A DNA stretch of 64,000 nucleotides, from positions 412,440-476,439 of the forward strand of contig NZ_PDNI01000058.1 in assembly GCF_002925845.1 (NCBI RefSeq), in the 5' to 3' direction. The position numbers were made by a program, and so were the translations under genes. Of the stretch, positions 7,469 through 15,519 are shown in pieces. The stretch's first letter is position 1; every line of letters begins with the position of its first letter. The notes beneath the pieces are model-generated. The model was not told the DNA's origin, ran no database searches, and was given only the letters and a program-made list of their open reading frames with translations. The stretch comes from Roseovarius nitratireducens (GTDB taxonomy: Bacteria; Pseudomonadota; Alphaproteobacteria; Rhodobacterales; Rhodobacteraceae).

Positions 7469-9262
7469 ATGAGACTGCGCTTCACCACGTTCCAGGGCGA
7501 GCTCCCCCGGCTGCACAAGACGCTCCTGCCCGATGGCGCGGCACAGGTGGCGCTCGACACCAACCACGAACGCGGAACACTCAAATCGCTCCATGACGAT
7601 CTCGCTCTGCACGACGCGAGCCCGTCCGTGCCTGCGGATTTCTACCTGCACAACGGCACGTCCTGGCTCACCTTCTCCAAGAACGTCGATGTCGTGCCCG
7701 GGCCCGTCGCCGATGATCGTCTTTACATCACCTATGATGATGGTTCTGCCCCGATCATGAAGGACATGAGCGACGGCGGCGCGGAGTATCCGCTGGCTCT
7801 GCCGACCCCGTCCGCAGCGCCGATCACGAGCATCGAGACCGCGTCGCAGGACGCCACCTATGGCGACCCTCAAACGCCTTACGATCCGGGTCTGACCAAT
7901 ACCGAGTTCATCACCGCGCTCTACAACGACGTGCTGGGCCGCGACCCCGATGCCGCCGGTCTGGCCTTCTGGGTGGGGCTTCTGGACGATGGATCGCTTA
8001 CGCGCGAGGAAATAATCGACGAGTTTGCGAGTCGCGTGCCGCCCTCAACATCGCTGCCGCAGGAAGACCGAATCTACGTCTATACCTGGGTGTCCTCTTT
8101 CGACGAAGAAAGCCTGCCAAGCCCGCCCAGCACGTCGCTCACGGTGATCGAGGGAAGCACGGTCAACGTCTCCTTCATCGACCAGCCGCCCAGTGGCAGC
8201 CGGATCAACCGACTGCGCGTCTATGTCAGCCAGACCACCGCGCTCGGGGCCACGGAGTTCTTCTTCATCAAGGAGTTCGACATCGGTGTGACCGCCTACG
8301 TCCATGATTTCGAGACGGACCCGCTGCAAGAGCTTCTGCCGAGCGCATCCTACGATCCTCCCGTCACGGGCCTCGAGGGTGTCACGCGGATGCAGTCGGG
8401 GATGATGGCGGCGTTCAAGGGCAAGTCGGTGTATTTTTGCGAGCCATACCGGCCCCACGCATGGCCCCAGAGGTACGAGCTTCTGACCGAGAACGATGTC
8501 GTGGGTCTCGTTGCTTTCGGGTCCATGTTGGCCGTCCTGACCACCGGTGAGCCCTACATCGTGCAGGGGACAGCACCGGAAAACCTCATCATGGAGCGGA
8601 TCGAGCAGAACGCCCCGTGCGTGTCGGCAGACGGGATTGTCGATCTCGGCTATGCTGCGGCCTATCCCAGCACGGACGGACTCATCACCCTATCGCAATC
8701 GAGCGGCGCACAGAACATCACGCGCGGGCTCTTCGAGCGGGACCAGTGGCGGGAGTTGAAACCAGAAACGTTCAGCGCGGGCGCACGGGACGGGGCCTAT
8801 GTGTTCAGCTTCGATCCCGGCGACGGCGGCGGGCGTCAGACGGCCATGATCGCGCTCAATGCGCAGCAACCCAGCTATGTCCGCACGTCCAACGGCGCGG
8901 ACAAGCTCAGGTTCGACGTCTACACCGGCAACCTGCACTACATCGACGGCTCGAGCATCATCAAGGAGTTCGCCAGCACGCAGGCCGGGTATCTGGCCGT
9001 CGATTGGCAGTCCAGGCAGGCGCACCTGCCGACACTGACCAGCTTTGCCGCGATCCTCGTAGAGGGAGAGGAATTGGCCGACCCATCAGGGTTCGAGGCG
9101 ACTGTCTACCGCGATGGGGTAGAGCACACCACCATCACGACCCTGGGCGAGCCCGCCCGCCTTGCGTCGGGCCTCGGGCGGCGCTGGTCCGTGCGCGTGA
9201 AGGGGAAGGTCGAGATCACGCGGATCACGCTCGCGGGAGACATGACGGAAATCTGGGGGTGA
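7469..9262 (+). CDS. Large tail (nozzle-like) protein with inserted DUF4214-like segment
   Basis: Encodes 597 residues. Its position after two adaptors, and a mainly beta sequence with a middle region A-A-F-K-G-K-S-V-Y-F-C-E-P-Y-R-P-H-A-W-P and later V-G-L-V-A-F-G-S-M-L-A-V-L-T-T-G, match podovirus tubular tail or nozzle proteins, including the beta-propeller-like blade pattern. Residues about 142-190 contain an extra module, F-I-T-A-L-Y-N-D-V-L-G-R-D-P-D-A-A-G-L-x-F-W, which is the DUF4214 signature best known from secreted bacterial and S-layer-type proteins. That module looks like an insertion between the N-terminal part and the fibronectin-like segment starting near 190. No transmembrane segment is seen. 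Confidence 0.65.
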   Translation: MRLRFTTFQGELPRLHKTLLPDGAAQVALDTNHERGTLKSLHDDLALHDASPSVPADFYLHNGTSWLTFSKNVDVVPGPVADDRLYITYDDGSAPIMKDMSDGGAEYPLALPTPSAAPITSIETASQDATYGDPQTPYDPGLTNTEFITALYNDVLGRDPDAAGLAFWVGLLDDGSLTREEIIDEFASRVPPSTSLPQEDRIYVYTWVSSFDEESLPSPPSTSLTVIEGSTVNVSFIDQPPSGSRINRLRVYVSQTTALGATEFFFIKEFDIGVTAYVHDFETDPLQELLPSASYDPPVTGLEGVTRMQSGMMAAFKGKSVYFCEPYRPHAWPQRYELLTENDVVGLVAFGSMLAVLTTGEPYIVQGTAPENLIMERIEQNAPCVSADGIVDLGYAAAYPSTDGLITLSQSSGAQNITRGLFERDQWRELKPETFSAGARDGAYVFSFDPGDGGGRQTAMIALNAQQPSYVRTSNGADKLRFDVYTGNLHYIDGSSIIKEFASTQAGYLAVDWQSRQAHLPTLTSFAAILVEGEELADPSGFEATVYRDGVEHTTITTLGEPARLASGLGRRWSVRVKGKVEITRITLAGDMTEIWG

Positions 9263-9265
9263 GCC

Positions 9266-10474
9266 ATGAACAACCGCCAGCAGCGTGATGTCGAGCGCCT
9301 GACAGGCCGCCGCCGCGACACGGCACAGCGGGCGATCCTGTGGTCCGAGCTCGAAACCCTTGCACAGAAGCTCTCGGGGATGCTCAGGACGCAGAAGGCC
9401 GCCAAGGTCATAGCGGAGCAACTGGACGGAACCTCTCTCAGCGAAACAGCGATCAACCGCTCCAACGCGATCCGTGAGGTCAACCAGCTTATCGACAGCA
9501 CCAACGAGTTCATCGCGAACGAGGCGGCGCGGCTCGATGCGTCCGACCAGGCAATCATCGACACGAACATTGCCGCGGTCGAGGTGCGGCTTGATGACGC
9601 CGAGGTTGCCGTTCAGGACGAGATCACCGCGCGCACCGACGGGGACACCGCGCTCGGACAGCAGATCACGACGGTCGAGGCCAACCTTGCCGCCGCCGAA
9701 GCGAACGTCACGCAGAACGCCAGTGCGATCGCGACCATCGAGGGATTTCAGGCGGCAACCTATTCGCTACGGGTGGACGCGGGAGATGCCGAAGGCTCCC
9801 TCGAGCTTGTCGCCGCCGACGATCCGATCAACGGTCCCGCCAGCGCCGTGCGGATCAGGGCCGACAACATCCTTCTCGATGGCACAGTTCTTGCTCATCA
9901 CATCGACGTGGCGTCTCTGGCTGCCGATGTGGGTTTTATCGGAGAGCTCACGACCAACACCGCGTTCATCGGCGATCTGACCGCGCAGACCGCGTTCATC
10001 CAGGACATCCAGGCTATCGACATTTCCGCCGACCGGATCACCAGCGGAAAGGTGGGGACTGATTTCATCGACTTTGACGGAACATCGCTGTCGAAGGACC
10101 CCGTGACCGGCTACCTGCAAGTAGCGGTCGAAGGCATCCAGACCTTCAACATCAAGCCCCAGGAGGTGACGACCGGCGGGTTTTCCGCGAACGGATCGGA
10201 CTTCAACTTCACTGGCGTCGCCGGAGCGAAAGCGATGATTTGGGCCGCGGCGCAAGAAATAAACGGCGACCCGAATGGGGAAGCTGAAATCCGGCTTAAT
10301 GGCACAACACTGGTTACAATTCCAGTCCCGCCGAGCACGGTTGTTTCGTTCTTTGCTTTCTCCAATCCGTCCGGAGCGGGCTCCGTAACAAGTGGCTCAA
10401 ATACGGTCAGCCTGTTCATAAGTGGCGGCAGCGTGGAGAAACGCAACCTCATGGCCCTACAGGCAAAGGTTTAG
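9266..10474 (+). CDS. Tail protein with coiled-coil shaft
   Basis: Encodes 402 residues, 3 nt after the previous gene. The N-terminal 150 residues are helical with heptad repeats (AARLDASDQAIIDTNIAAVEV and EANLAAAEANVTQNASAIATIE), followed by repeats of the type F-I-G-D-L-T-A-Q-T-A-F-I-Q-D-I, which resemble the stem segments of lambda gpJ-type central fibres. The C-terminal 110 residues form a beta tip (IRLNGTTLVTIPVPPSTVVSF). From about 10250 the codons are richer in A and T than in the rest of the operon, suggesting that the tip-coding part was exchanged. Probably a trimeric fibre or spike component. Confidence 0.6.
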   Translation: MNNRQQRDVERLTGRRRDTAQRAILWSELETLAQKLSGMLRTQKAAKVIAEQLDGTSLSETAINRSNAIREVNQLIDSTNEFIANEAARLDASDQAIIDTNIAAVEVRLDDAEVAVQDEITARTDGDTALGQQITTVEANLAAAEANVTQNASAIATIEGFQAATYSLRVDAGDAEGSLELVAADDPINGPASAVRIRADNILLDGTVLAHHIDVASLAADVGFIGELTTNTAFIGDLTAQTAFIQDIQAIDISADRITSGKVGTDFIDFDGTSLSKDPVTGYLQVAVEGIQTFNIKPQEVTTGGFSANGSDFNFTGVAGAKAMIWAAAQEINGDPNGEAEIRLNGTTLVTIPVPPSTVVSFFAFSNPSGAGSVTSGSNTVSLFISGGSVEKRNLMALQAKV

Positions 10475-10476
10475 CC

Positions 10477-11067
10477 ATGACACTCGGAACGCATGTCACA
10501 GTCTATGATGCCGCAGGCGAAATCCTGCGCTGCGTCGCGGTGTTCGACCCGCGCGATGCGTCGATACAGGCCAAGGAAGGCGAGTTCTGGCTGCTTGGCA
10601 AGTCGGACCCTAAGCGCGACCGCGTCAATGCGGGCGTCATCGTGCGCAAGACAGCGGCTGAAATCGAGGTCATCGAATTTGCAGAGGCTTTGCCATCCGC
10701 AAAGCGCGAGATTGTCCTGCTGGTTCGCCAGAAGCGCCTCGAGTTCATCACGGATTTGCCCGCGCAGGTCGAGGTCTACAAAAAGAAGGAGGCCGAGGCT
10801 CGTGCCTATCTCGTCGACCCCGCGCCCGATCTGGCCGATTACCCCCGGCTCTCCGACGAGATAGGCATTACCGCCCCAACCGCGCAGGACTTGGCCACGC
10901 TCTGGGTGGCGATGGCCGACGCATGGGATGCGGCGGATCGCACCGTGGAGCGCGCACGCATGGAGGCGAAGGCTGCGCTTGCGGGCGCCACCACAACCGC
11001 TGAAGTGGACGCGGCCATGACGGCGCTGCGCGTGGCGCTCGACGCCGTCCAGCCGCCCGACCTTTGA
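10477..11067 (+). CDS. Phage hypothetical protein following tail fibre gene
   Basis: Encodes 196 residues, 2 nt after the tail protein. It has a small N-terminal beta module (THVTVYDAAGEILRCVAV) and a long helical C-terminal half (YKKKEAEARAYLVDPAP, TVERARMEAKAALAGATTTAEVDAAMTALRVAL). Small proteins with a beta head and a helical tail encoded directly behind a fibre gene are often fibre assembly chaperones, but I see no diagnostic motif. It ends the tail block; the next unit starts with its own promoter-like element. Confidence 0.55.
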   Translation: MTLGTHVTVYDAAGEILRCVAVFDPRDASIQAKEGEFWLLGKSDPKRDRVNAGVIVRKTAAEIEVIEFAEALPSAKREIVLLVRQKRLEFITDLPAQVEVYKKKEAEARAYLVDPAPDLADYPRLSDEIGITAPTAQDLATLWVAMADAWDAADRTVERARMEAKAALAGATTTAEVDAAMTALRVALDAVQPPDL

Positions 11068-11094
11068 AAAGCGCGTCCTTTCCCGCCCGGCCTA

Positions 11095-11131
11095 CATATG
11101 GTATGAAACAGGTATCCCCGCGCAGGATGTG
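11095..11131 (+). promoter_or_regulatory. Repeated phage bipartite element, copy 2
   Basis: Box A catatggtatg (11095-11105) is identical to copy 1. After a 14-nt spacer comes box B gcgcaggatgtg (11120-11131), which ends 41 nt before the next start codon. Box B here contains GGATGT, close to the known CsrA-binding core. Confidence 0.7.
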
Positions 11132-11172
11132 CGGCCAAAACGCTTACGATCAGGCGAAAGGCCAGCCATTCC

Positions 11173-11634
11173 ATGCCGCTACCCAACGATCAGATTGACG
11201 ATCTCGCCCGGGAATGGGCTCTGGGCGACGAGGACGCGGTGCGGTTCCTGGTCAATTTCATGCACATGGTGCGACTGGCCGACGACATCGCCGACGGTGA
11301 TAGCGCCGCGCCGGTGCCGGACATGGCCAACCTGCTTGTGCGGGCCTGGCTCGAGCATTCGTGCAACCCCTTCTTCCAGAGGCACAGCGGCGCGCTTGGC
11401 GCTACGATGGCGAACGCGGTTCTCATGTGGGAGAAAAGCGAGGACTGGCGGCAGAGCGACAACCGCAAGACCCGCATGTTTGCCTTCGTGGCCCGAGAGA
11501 CGGTCGAGCATGTCGCGCACACCGTTGCCTTCATCGTGGGCGGCTACCAGCACGCGAAGGAGGTAGCGCAGGAAATCCACGAGTTGAGCCATCAGGCGAG
11601 CGGCGAAACCTTCGAGGATTGGGAGGTAGAGTAA
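11173..11634 (+). CDS. Phage hypothetical protein, helical
   Basis: Encodes 153 residues from ATG 11173; an in-frame start further upstream would overlap the regulatory element. Mostly helical with many His and acidic residues (LVNFMHMVRLADDIADGD, ETVEHVAHTVAFIVGGYQHA). The segments around L-x-H-M-V-R-L-A-D-D-I-A-D-G-D resemble a helical bundle with possible metal ligands (several His and Asp), but no named family is recognised. It is the first gene of the internal-virion-protein unit and its stop overlaps the next ATG (TAATG). Confidence 0.6.
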   Translation: MPLPNDQIDDLAREWALGDEDAVRFLVNFMHMVRLADDIADGDSAAPVPDMANLLVRAWLEHSCNPFFQRHSGALGATMANAVLMWEKSEDWRQSDNRKTRMFAFVARETVEHVAHTVAFIVGGYQHAKEVAQEIHELSHQASGETFEDWEVE

Positions 11635-12686
11635 TGGGAATTTATGGCGGCGGCAGCGCACCGAGCCCCGATCCCAAGATCGGCGAAGCCGCGATGAAAT
11701 CGGCCGAGATCGGGGAAGACTATCTCGGCTTCATGCGCGAGCAGGCAAAAATCTCGAACAAGTGGGCCGAGGATGACCGTTCTCGCTACAAGAGCGTGTT
11801 CGAGCCACTACAGGACCAATACATCAACGAAGCACTGCAAGGGCCGGACTACGACGAGGTCGCGGGTTCTGTGCGCCGCGCCGGGGCTGATGCGCGCCGC
11901 CAGTTCAGCCTTGCACAGGGACAGGAAGAGCGCCGCCTTGCCGCCTCGGGTGTCGATCCCGCCTCGGGCCGGTCCCGCGAGGCCACCCGCCGCTCGGAAT
12001 TGACCGAGGCTCTTGGCGTCGCCGGGGCGCGCAACACCACTCGGATCACCGAACGGGCTCGCGCCGAGGACAGGGCCGACGCCGAGACCGCGAACGCGAT
12101 CAACATGGGCTCAGGTCTCGCCGTGAACCCGGCCACGTCGCTGGGCATTTCCAACAGCGCCAATTCGTCGGGCTTTCGCGGTGCGATGCAGGGCTACGGC
12201 CAGCAGGGGCAGTTGCTCAACACACAGTATCAGCAGCAGCTTCAATCGTGGCAGGCCGACCAGGCATCGTCCAACTCGATGTGGGGCGGCATCGGCAGTC
12301 TCGCGGGGCTCGGCATCTCGATGATGAGCTCCAAGGACTACAAGGAGGACAAGCGCCCGGCCCGCGGGGTGCTCGACACCCTCAAGGGGATGCCCGTGGA
12401 GGAATGGACCTACAAGAAGGGGATCGCGGACGAGGGCCGCCATATCGGGCCGTATGCCGAAGACTTCCATTCCGCCACCGGCAAGGGCGACGGCAAATCC
12501 ATCCCGTTTCAGGATGCCCTGGGCGTCACGATGGGCGCGGTGCAGGAGCTTGCCGACAAGGTGGACAAGCTCGAGGGCGGCAAGACGCGCCGCAAGCGTC
12601 CCGGCGGGCGCGGCGTGATGGACACCGCGCCGCGTGAGGCGTCGGGCTCCGGCCCCGAGCCGCGCAGCATCGCGGGGGCGGCCTGA
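11634..12686 (+). CDS. Internal virion protein with S74-like chaperone/endosialidase tail domain
   Basis: Encodes 350 residues; the ATG at 11634 overlaps the upstream stop. The first 240 residues are helical and Ala/Gln/Ser-rich, like podovirus internal or ejection proteins. From about residue 228 there is the motif S-S-K-D-Y-K-E-D-K-R, then L-K-G-M-P-V-E-E-W-T-Y-K, H-I-G-P-Y-A-E-D-F and a C-terminal helix. This is the peptidase_S74 (intramolecular chaperone) pattern of tail spikes, S-D-x-R-L-K followed by W-x-Y and I-G-x-x-A-E. It is unusual here, because the domain normally ends a fibre. The next gene starts at the stop (TGATGG). Confidence 0.65.
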   Translation: MGIYGGGSAPSPDPKIGEAAMKSAEIGEDYLGFMREQAKISNKWAEDDRSRYKSVFEPLQDQYINEALQGPDYDEVAGSVRRAGADARRQFSLAQGQEERRLAASGVDPASGRSREATRRSELTEALGVAGARNTTRITERARAEDRADAETANAINMGSGLAVNPATSLGISNSANSSGFRGAMQGYGQQGQLLNTQYQQQLQSWQADQASSNSMWGGIGSLAGLGISMMSSKDYKEDKRPARGVLDTLKGMPVEEWTYKKGIADEGRHIGPYAEDFHSATGKGDGKSIPFQDALGVTMGAVQELADKVDKLEGGKTRRKRPGGRGVMDTAPREASGSGPEPRSIAGAA

Positions 12687-13417
12687 TGGCGTTCGGATCG
12701 TTCCTCAGCGGCCTCGCGGGCGGGATTTCTTCGGGCGAAAACCTCAAGGAGCGGCGCAAGGAGCGCGGTGTCCTTGAGAGCCTGGCGAAGCAGGGCGGTG
12801 ACGGCGATCACAAGCGCCCGGGCGAAGAGGGTTACAAGGGGACACCCCCGTTCGTGCCGGATAATGGCGGCGCCGGTGGGCGCGCTGGTGGAGGCGCTGT
12901 GCCCGAGAACGAGCGCGACCTTCTGGCCCTGACGCTGGATGCAGAGGCCGGGGGCGAGGGCTATGACGGGATGCTGGCCGCAGGCTCGGTCATCGCCAAC
13001 CGGGCCAAGGAAGGCGGCTATGGCGGCGACGTGAAACAGGTCATCATGAAGCCGGGCCAGTTCAGCGCGTGGAACAGCGTCACGGGCTACGCCGGGGGCG
13101 AAGGCGGGCTCGACATGTCCAGCCGCAAGCCGTCGCAGGACGCCTACAGGGTGGCCGACGCGATCCTCTCGGGCGACTACCGGGACCCGACAGGTGGCGC
13201 GACGCACTATTACAACCCGGCGGCGGCCAGCCCGAAATGGGGGCAAGACGCGGGCGGCAACTGGCACCGCATCGGCAACCATGTGTTTGGTCGCGCTGAT
13301 GCGGGACGCGACAGGTATGCTGGCCCGTCCAGCGGTGCCGCATCGAGCACACCGAAGCCGACCGAGCGCGGCGTGATGGGCCGGGGCGAAAGCCTCGTCA
13401 CCCGCTATTACAGGTAA
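12686..13417 (+). CDS. Virion-associated cell wall hydrolase, SleB/Hydrolase_2 type
   Basis: Encodes 243 residues. After a Gly-rich N-terminal 70 residues, the SleB-type domain is clear: L-L-A-L-T-L-D-A-E-A-G-G-E-G (catalytic Glu within D-A-E-A), M-L-A-A-G-S-V-I-A-N-R, F-S-A-W-N, then A-T-H-Y-Y-N-P and I-G-N-H-V-F. Family members are lytic-transglycosylase-like enzymes that cut peptidoglycan. There is no signal peptide, and the gene sits among internal virion proteins, so the enzyme is probably carried in the particle and opens the cell wall during DNA ejection. Start and upstream stop overlap by one base. Confidence 0.8.
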   Translation: MAFGSFLSGLAGGISSGENLKERRKERGVLESLAKQGGDGDHKRPGEEGYKGTPPFVPDNGGAGGRAGGGAVPENERDLLALTLDAEAGGEGYDGMLAAGSVIANRAKEGGYGGDVKQVIMKPGQFSAWNSVTGYAGGEGGLDMSSRKPSQDAYRVADAILSGDYRDPTGGATHYYNPAAASPKWGQDAGGNWHRIGNHVFGRADAGRDRYAGPSSGAASSTPKPTERGVMGRGESLVTRYYR

Positions 13418-13428
13418 GGAGGACGCAG

Positions 13429-15291
13429 ATGTCCGGGCTGGGATCATTCATTCAGGGCGCGTTCCAGGGCTACGAGTATGGCGAGTCGGTCAAGGACCGA
13501 AAGACGCAGCGCAAGCGCGACAAGGAGCGCCACGAGTGGGCGCGCGAGAACCAGGAATGGCGGCGCGAGAACAACGATTGGGCCTCCGACCAGCGTGATC
13601 GCCAGCGCGAGGCATGGGAGCGCGCGGACGATGAGCGTGACACCCTCTCCGACATCCACCGCGAGACGCGCGAAGGCTACGAATCCGGGACCGCTGCGCC
13701 CGAGCCACGCCCCGGCGAGGTCTCTTCGCGCGGCCCGACTGATGCGCGCCCCCAGGCACGCGGTGTCGTGGATGCGCCGTCCGACAGGCCACGTCCGCAG
13801 ATGCGCCCGCGCTCCATCGCGCCGCAGCCCAGCGTAAGCTCCGAAGGCCCCCAACAGCCCGCAGTGCCCGGCCAGCAGGGGAAAGGACCGGTCGCGCCGC
13901 AACCGCCACAGGACGCGGCTCCGGCGATGCAGCAGCCCACGCAGACCATGCAGCCGGGCCGCTCCGTGCGCGGGGTGGCTGGCGAGCAGGGAGCGCCCAT
14001 GCCGCGCATCTTCGCAGAGCATCCGCGCGCGCAACAGGCGGCACAGCAAGCCGGGATCGGCCTCGAGGCCCTTTGGGCGCGCATGAGGCCCGAAGGGCAA
14101 CGCACCTTCATCGAAATGGACGGCGGGGCGGCGGGCCCACAACCCACGCCCACGCCGCCGCAGACACGCCCGCAGAGCGATCCGTCCGGTCGTCCGCAGA
14201 TGGGCGCACGCCAACCGGCGGCACCCGAAGCACGCCCCGGCCCGCAGGCCCCCCAGCAGTTCCCGCAGGGCGGGGCTGTGCAGCGAGCGGCCCCCGATGG
14301 GCGCGGCGTTGCTCGCCAGACGGACGGCCCCGGCCCGATCAGCGGACCCGAGCAACCTGCGCCCCGTGATGCCGCGCAGCGACCGCCAGAGCGGCCCGGT
14401 GCGCCCGGCGCTGCCCCGAAGGTGGGCAATATCGACGTGCGCGAAGCGTCCACGGAGGAATTGGATGCGCAGGCCACCCAAAACCCGCCGGATCAGGGCG
14501 GGGCGCCATCGGTCGAGGCCGCCGGGGCGGCGGTGCAGGAGACCGCGCAATCCTCGCGCGGCGTTGTGGGGCAGGGGACTGGCAAGGTGAACCCGGAGGA
14601 CGAAGAGCGCGCCTCGCAGACCTTCATGCAGTATTATGCCGAGAATGCCGCCCCGAAGATCGTGGAATACTACCTGTCGCAAGGCGACGTCGAGAAGGCG
14701 ACCGCCTTCCAGGAATGGGCAGACAGCCAGAAGGTGAAAGGCCAGATGGCGAGCTGGTCGAAGGCGATCTGGGCGATCACAAACGGCGACGAGGACCGCT
14801 TCGTCGATCACCTCTCCGCGACCTACAACGCCATCGACGACGGCCTGTCGATCGACCCGAAAAAGACCAAGTTCAAGCACGACAAGGACGGCAATATCAT
14901 CGGCGGCACACTGGCCGTCATCAACGACGAGACGGGCGAAACTTCGATCACCGAGTACGACAACCAGCAGGACATCGTGGAGATGGCGGTCTACGCCCTC
15001 GCGCCCGAGCAGACGTTCGAGTACCTGTGGGGCCTGAGCCAGCAGGCGCGAGAGTTGCGGATCAAGAAACAGGGCGGGATCGAGCCGCTTGACCTTGCCA
15101 AGGAGATCCGGCGCGAGGCGGACAGCATCCGCAGCTCGCAGGAGTTCGCATCCGCCGAGACGCGCATGTCCGAGCAGCAGATCGAAGAGATCGCGCGTCA
15201 GAATGTCTACCGTCGCCTCGGCGCGACCACTGGTGCGTCCACGGGACAAGATGCAGCGGTTGGGGCCGGGGAGCCCCCCAGACTTAGGTGA
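13429..15291 (+). CDS. Large Pro/Gln-rich internal virion protein
   Basis: Encodes 620 residues. It begins like the two genes before it (G-S-F-I-Q-G-A-F-Q-G-Y-E-Y-G-E-S), followed by a charged helix (ERHEWARENQEWRRENND), a long disordered Pro/Gln/Arg stretch (about 75-380) with five copies of R-G-V-V or R-G-V-x, and a folded helical C-terminal part (about 385-600). The shared Gly-rich opening suggests that 11634, 12686 and 13429 encode co-packaged ejection proteins. The R-G-V-M or R-G-V-V repeats also occur in the C-termini of the two preceding proteins, so they may be a shared sorting or cleavage signal. No enzyme motif is seen. Confidence 0.6.
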   Translation: MSGLGSFIQGAFQGYEYGESVKDRKTQRKRDKERHEWARENQEWRRENNDWASDQRDRQREAWERADDERDTLSDIHRETREGYESGTAAPEPRPGEVSSRGPTDARPQARGVVDAPSDRPRPQMRPRSIAPQPSVSSEGPQQPAVPGQQGKGPVAPQPPQDAAPAMQQPTQTMQPGRSVRGVAGEQGAPMPRIFAEHPRAQQAAQQAGIGLEALWARMRPEGQRTFIEMDGGAAGPQPTPTPPQTRPQSDPSGRPQMGARQPAAPEARPGPQAPQQFPQGGAVQRAAPDGRGVARQTDGPGPISGPEQPAPRDAAQRPPERPGAPGAAPKVGNIDVREASTEELDAQATQNPPDQGGAPSVEAAGAAVQETAQSSRGVVGQGTGKVNPEDEERASQTFMQYYAENAAPKIVEYYLSQGDVEKATAFQEWADSQKVKGQMASWSKAIWAITNGDEDRFVDHLSATYNAIDDGLSIDPKKTKFKHDKDGNIIGGTLAVINDETGETSITEYDNQQDIVEMAVYALAPEQTFEYLWGLSQQARELRIKKQGGIEPLDLAKEIRREADSIRSSQEFASAETRMSEQQIEEIARQNVYRRLGATTGASTGQDAAVGAGEPPRLR

Positions 15292-15388
15292 TCTCGCTTG
15301 ACCGGCGAATCGCGCCGCGCTATCTATCCTCGCAGGATCACCTTGCTTTTCATCCATCCTTGCGAGGGTGTCCTGTCCGACCAGATGG

Positions 15389-15419
15389 GGTCCGGTGCGC
15401 TCGTCGCACCGGACCTTTT
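15389..15419 (+). terminator. Strong rho-independent terminator
   Basis: An 11-bp perfect stem (ggtccggtgcg / cgcaccggacc) with a 5-nt loop is followed by tttt. It ends the internal-protein unit, 98 bp after the stop at 15291. The gap 15292-15519 holds this terminator and the leader element, and no convincing gene. Confidence 0.9.
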
Positions 15420-15475
15420 CTTTTGCCGCTGCTTCCCTGCCAGCCCCGTCTTTGCTAAGGTGCGCGAGACATACC

Positions 15476-15487
15476 GCGCATGATGTG
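15476..15487 (+). promoter_or_regulatory. Leader element box B, copy 3 (giant gene)
   Basis: The string gcgcatgatgtg is identical to box B of copy 1 and ends 32 nt before the GTG start of the giant gene. The upstream box A is not recognisable at 14-15 nt spacing, so this copy is partial or diverged. Confidence 0.55.
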
Positions 15488-15519
15488 TGGCCACCCTCCA
15501 ACTCCGTAAGGGGAAAGCT

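Noticed and set aside
15298-15483. 61-codon plus-strand frame in the gap before the giant gene
   Set aside because: It reads straight through the terminator hairpin and box B; the product has no credible fold.
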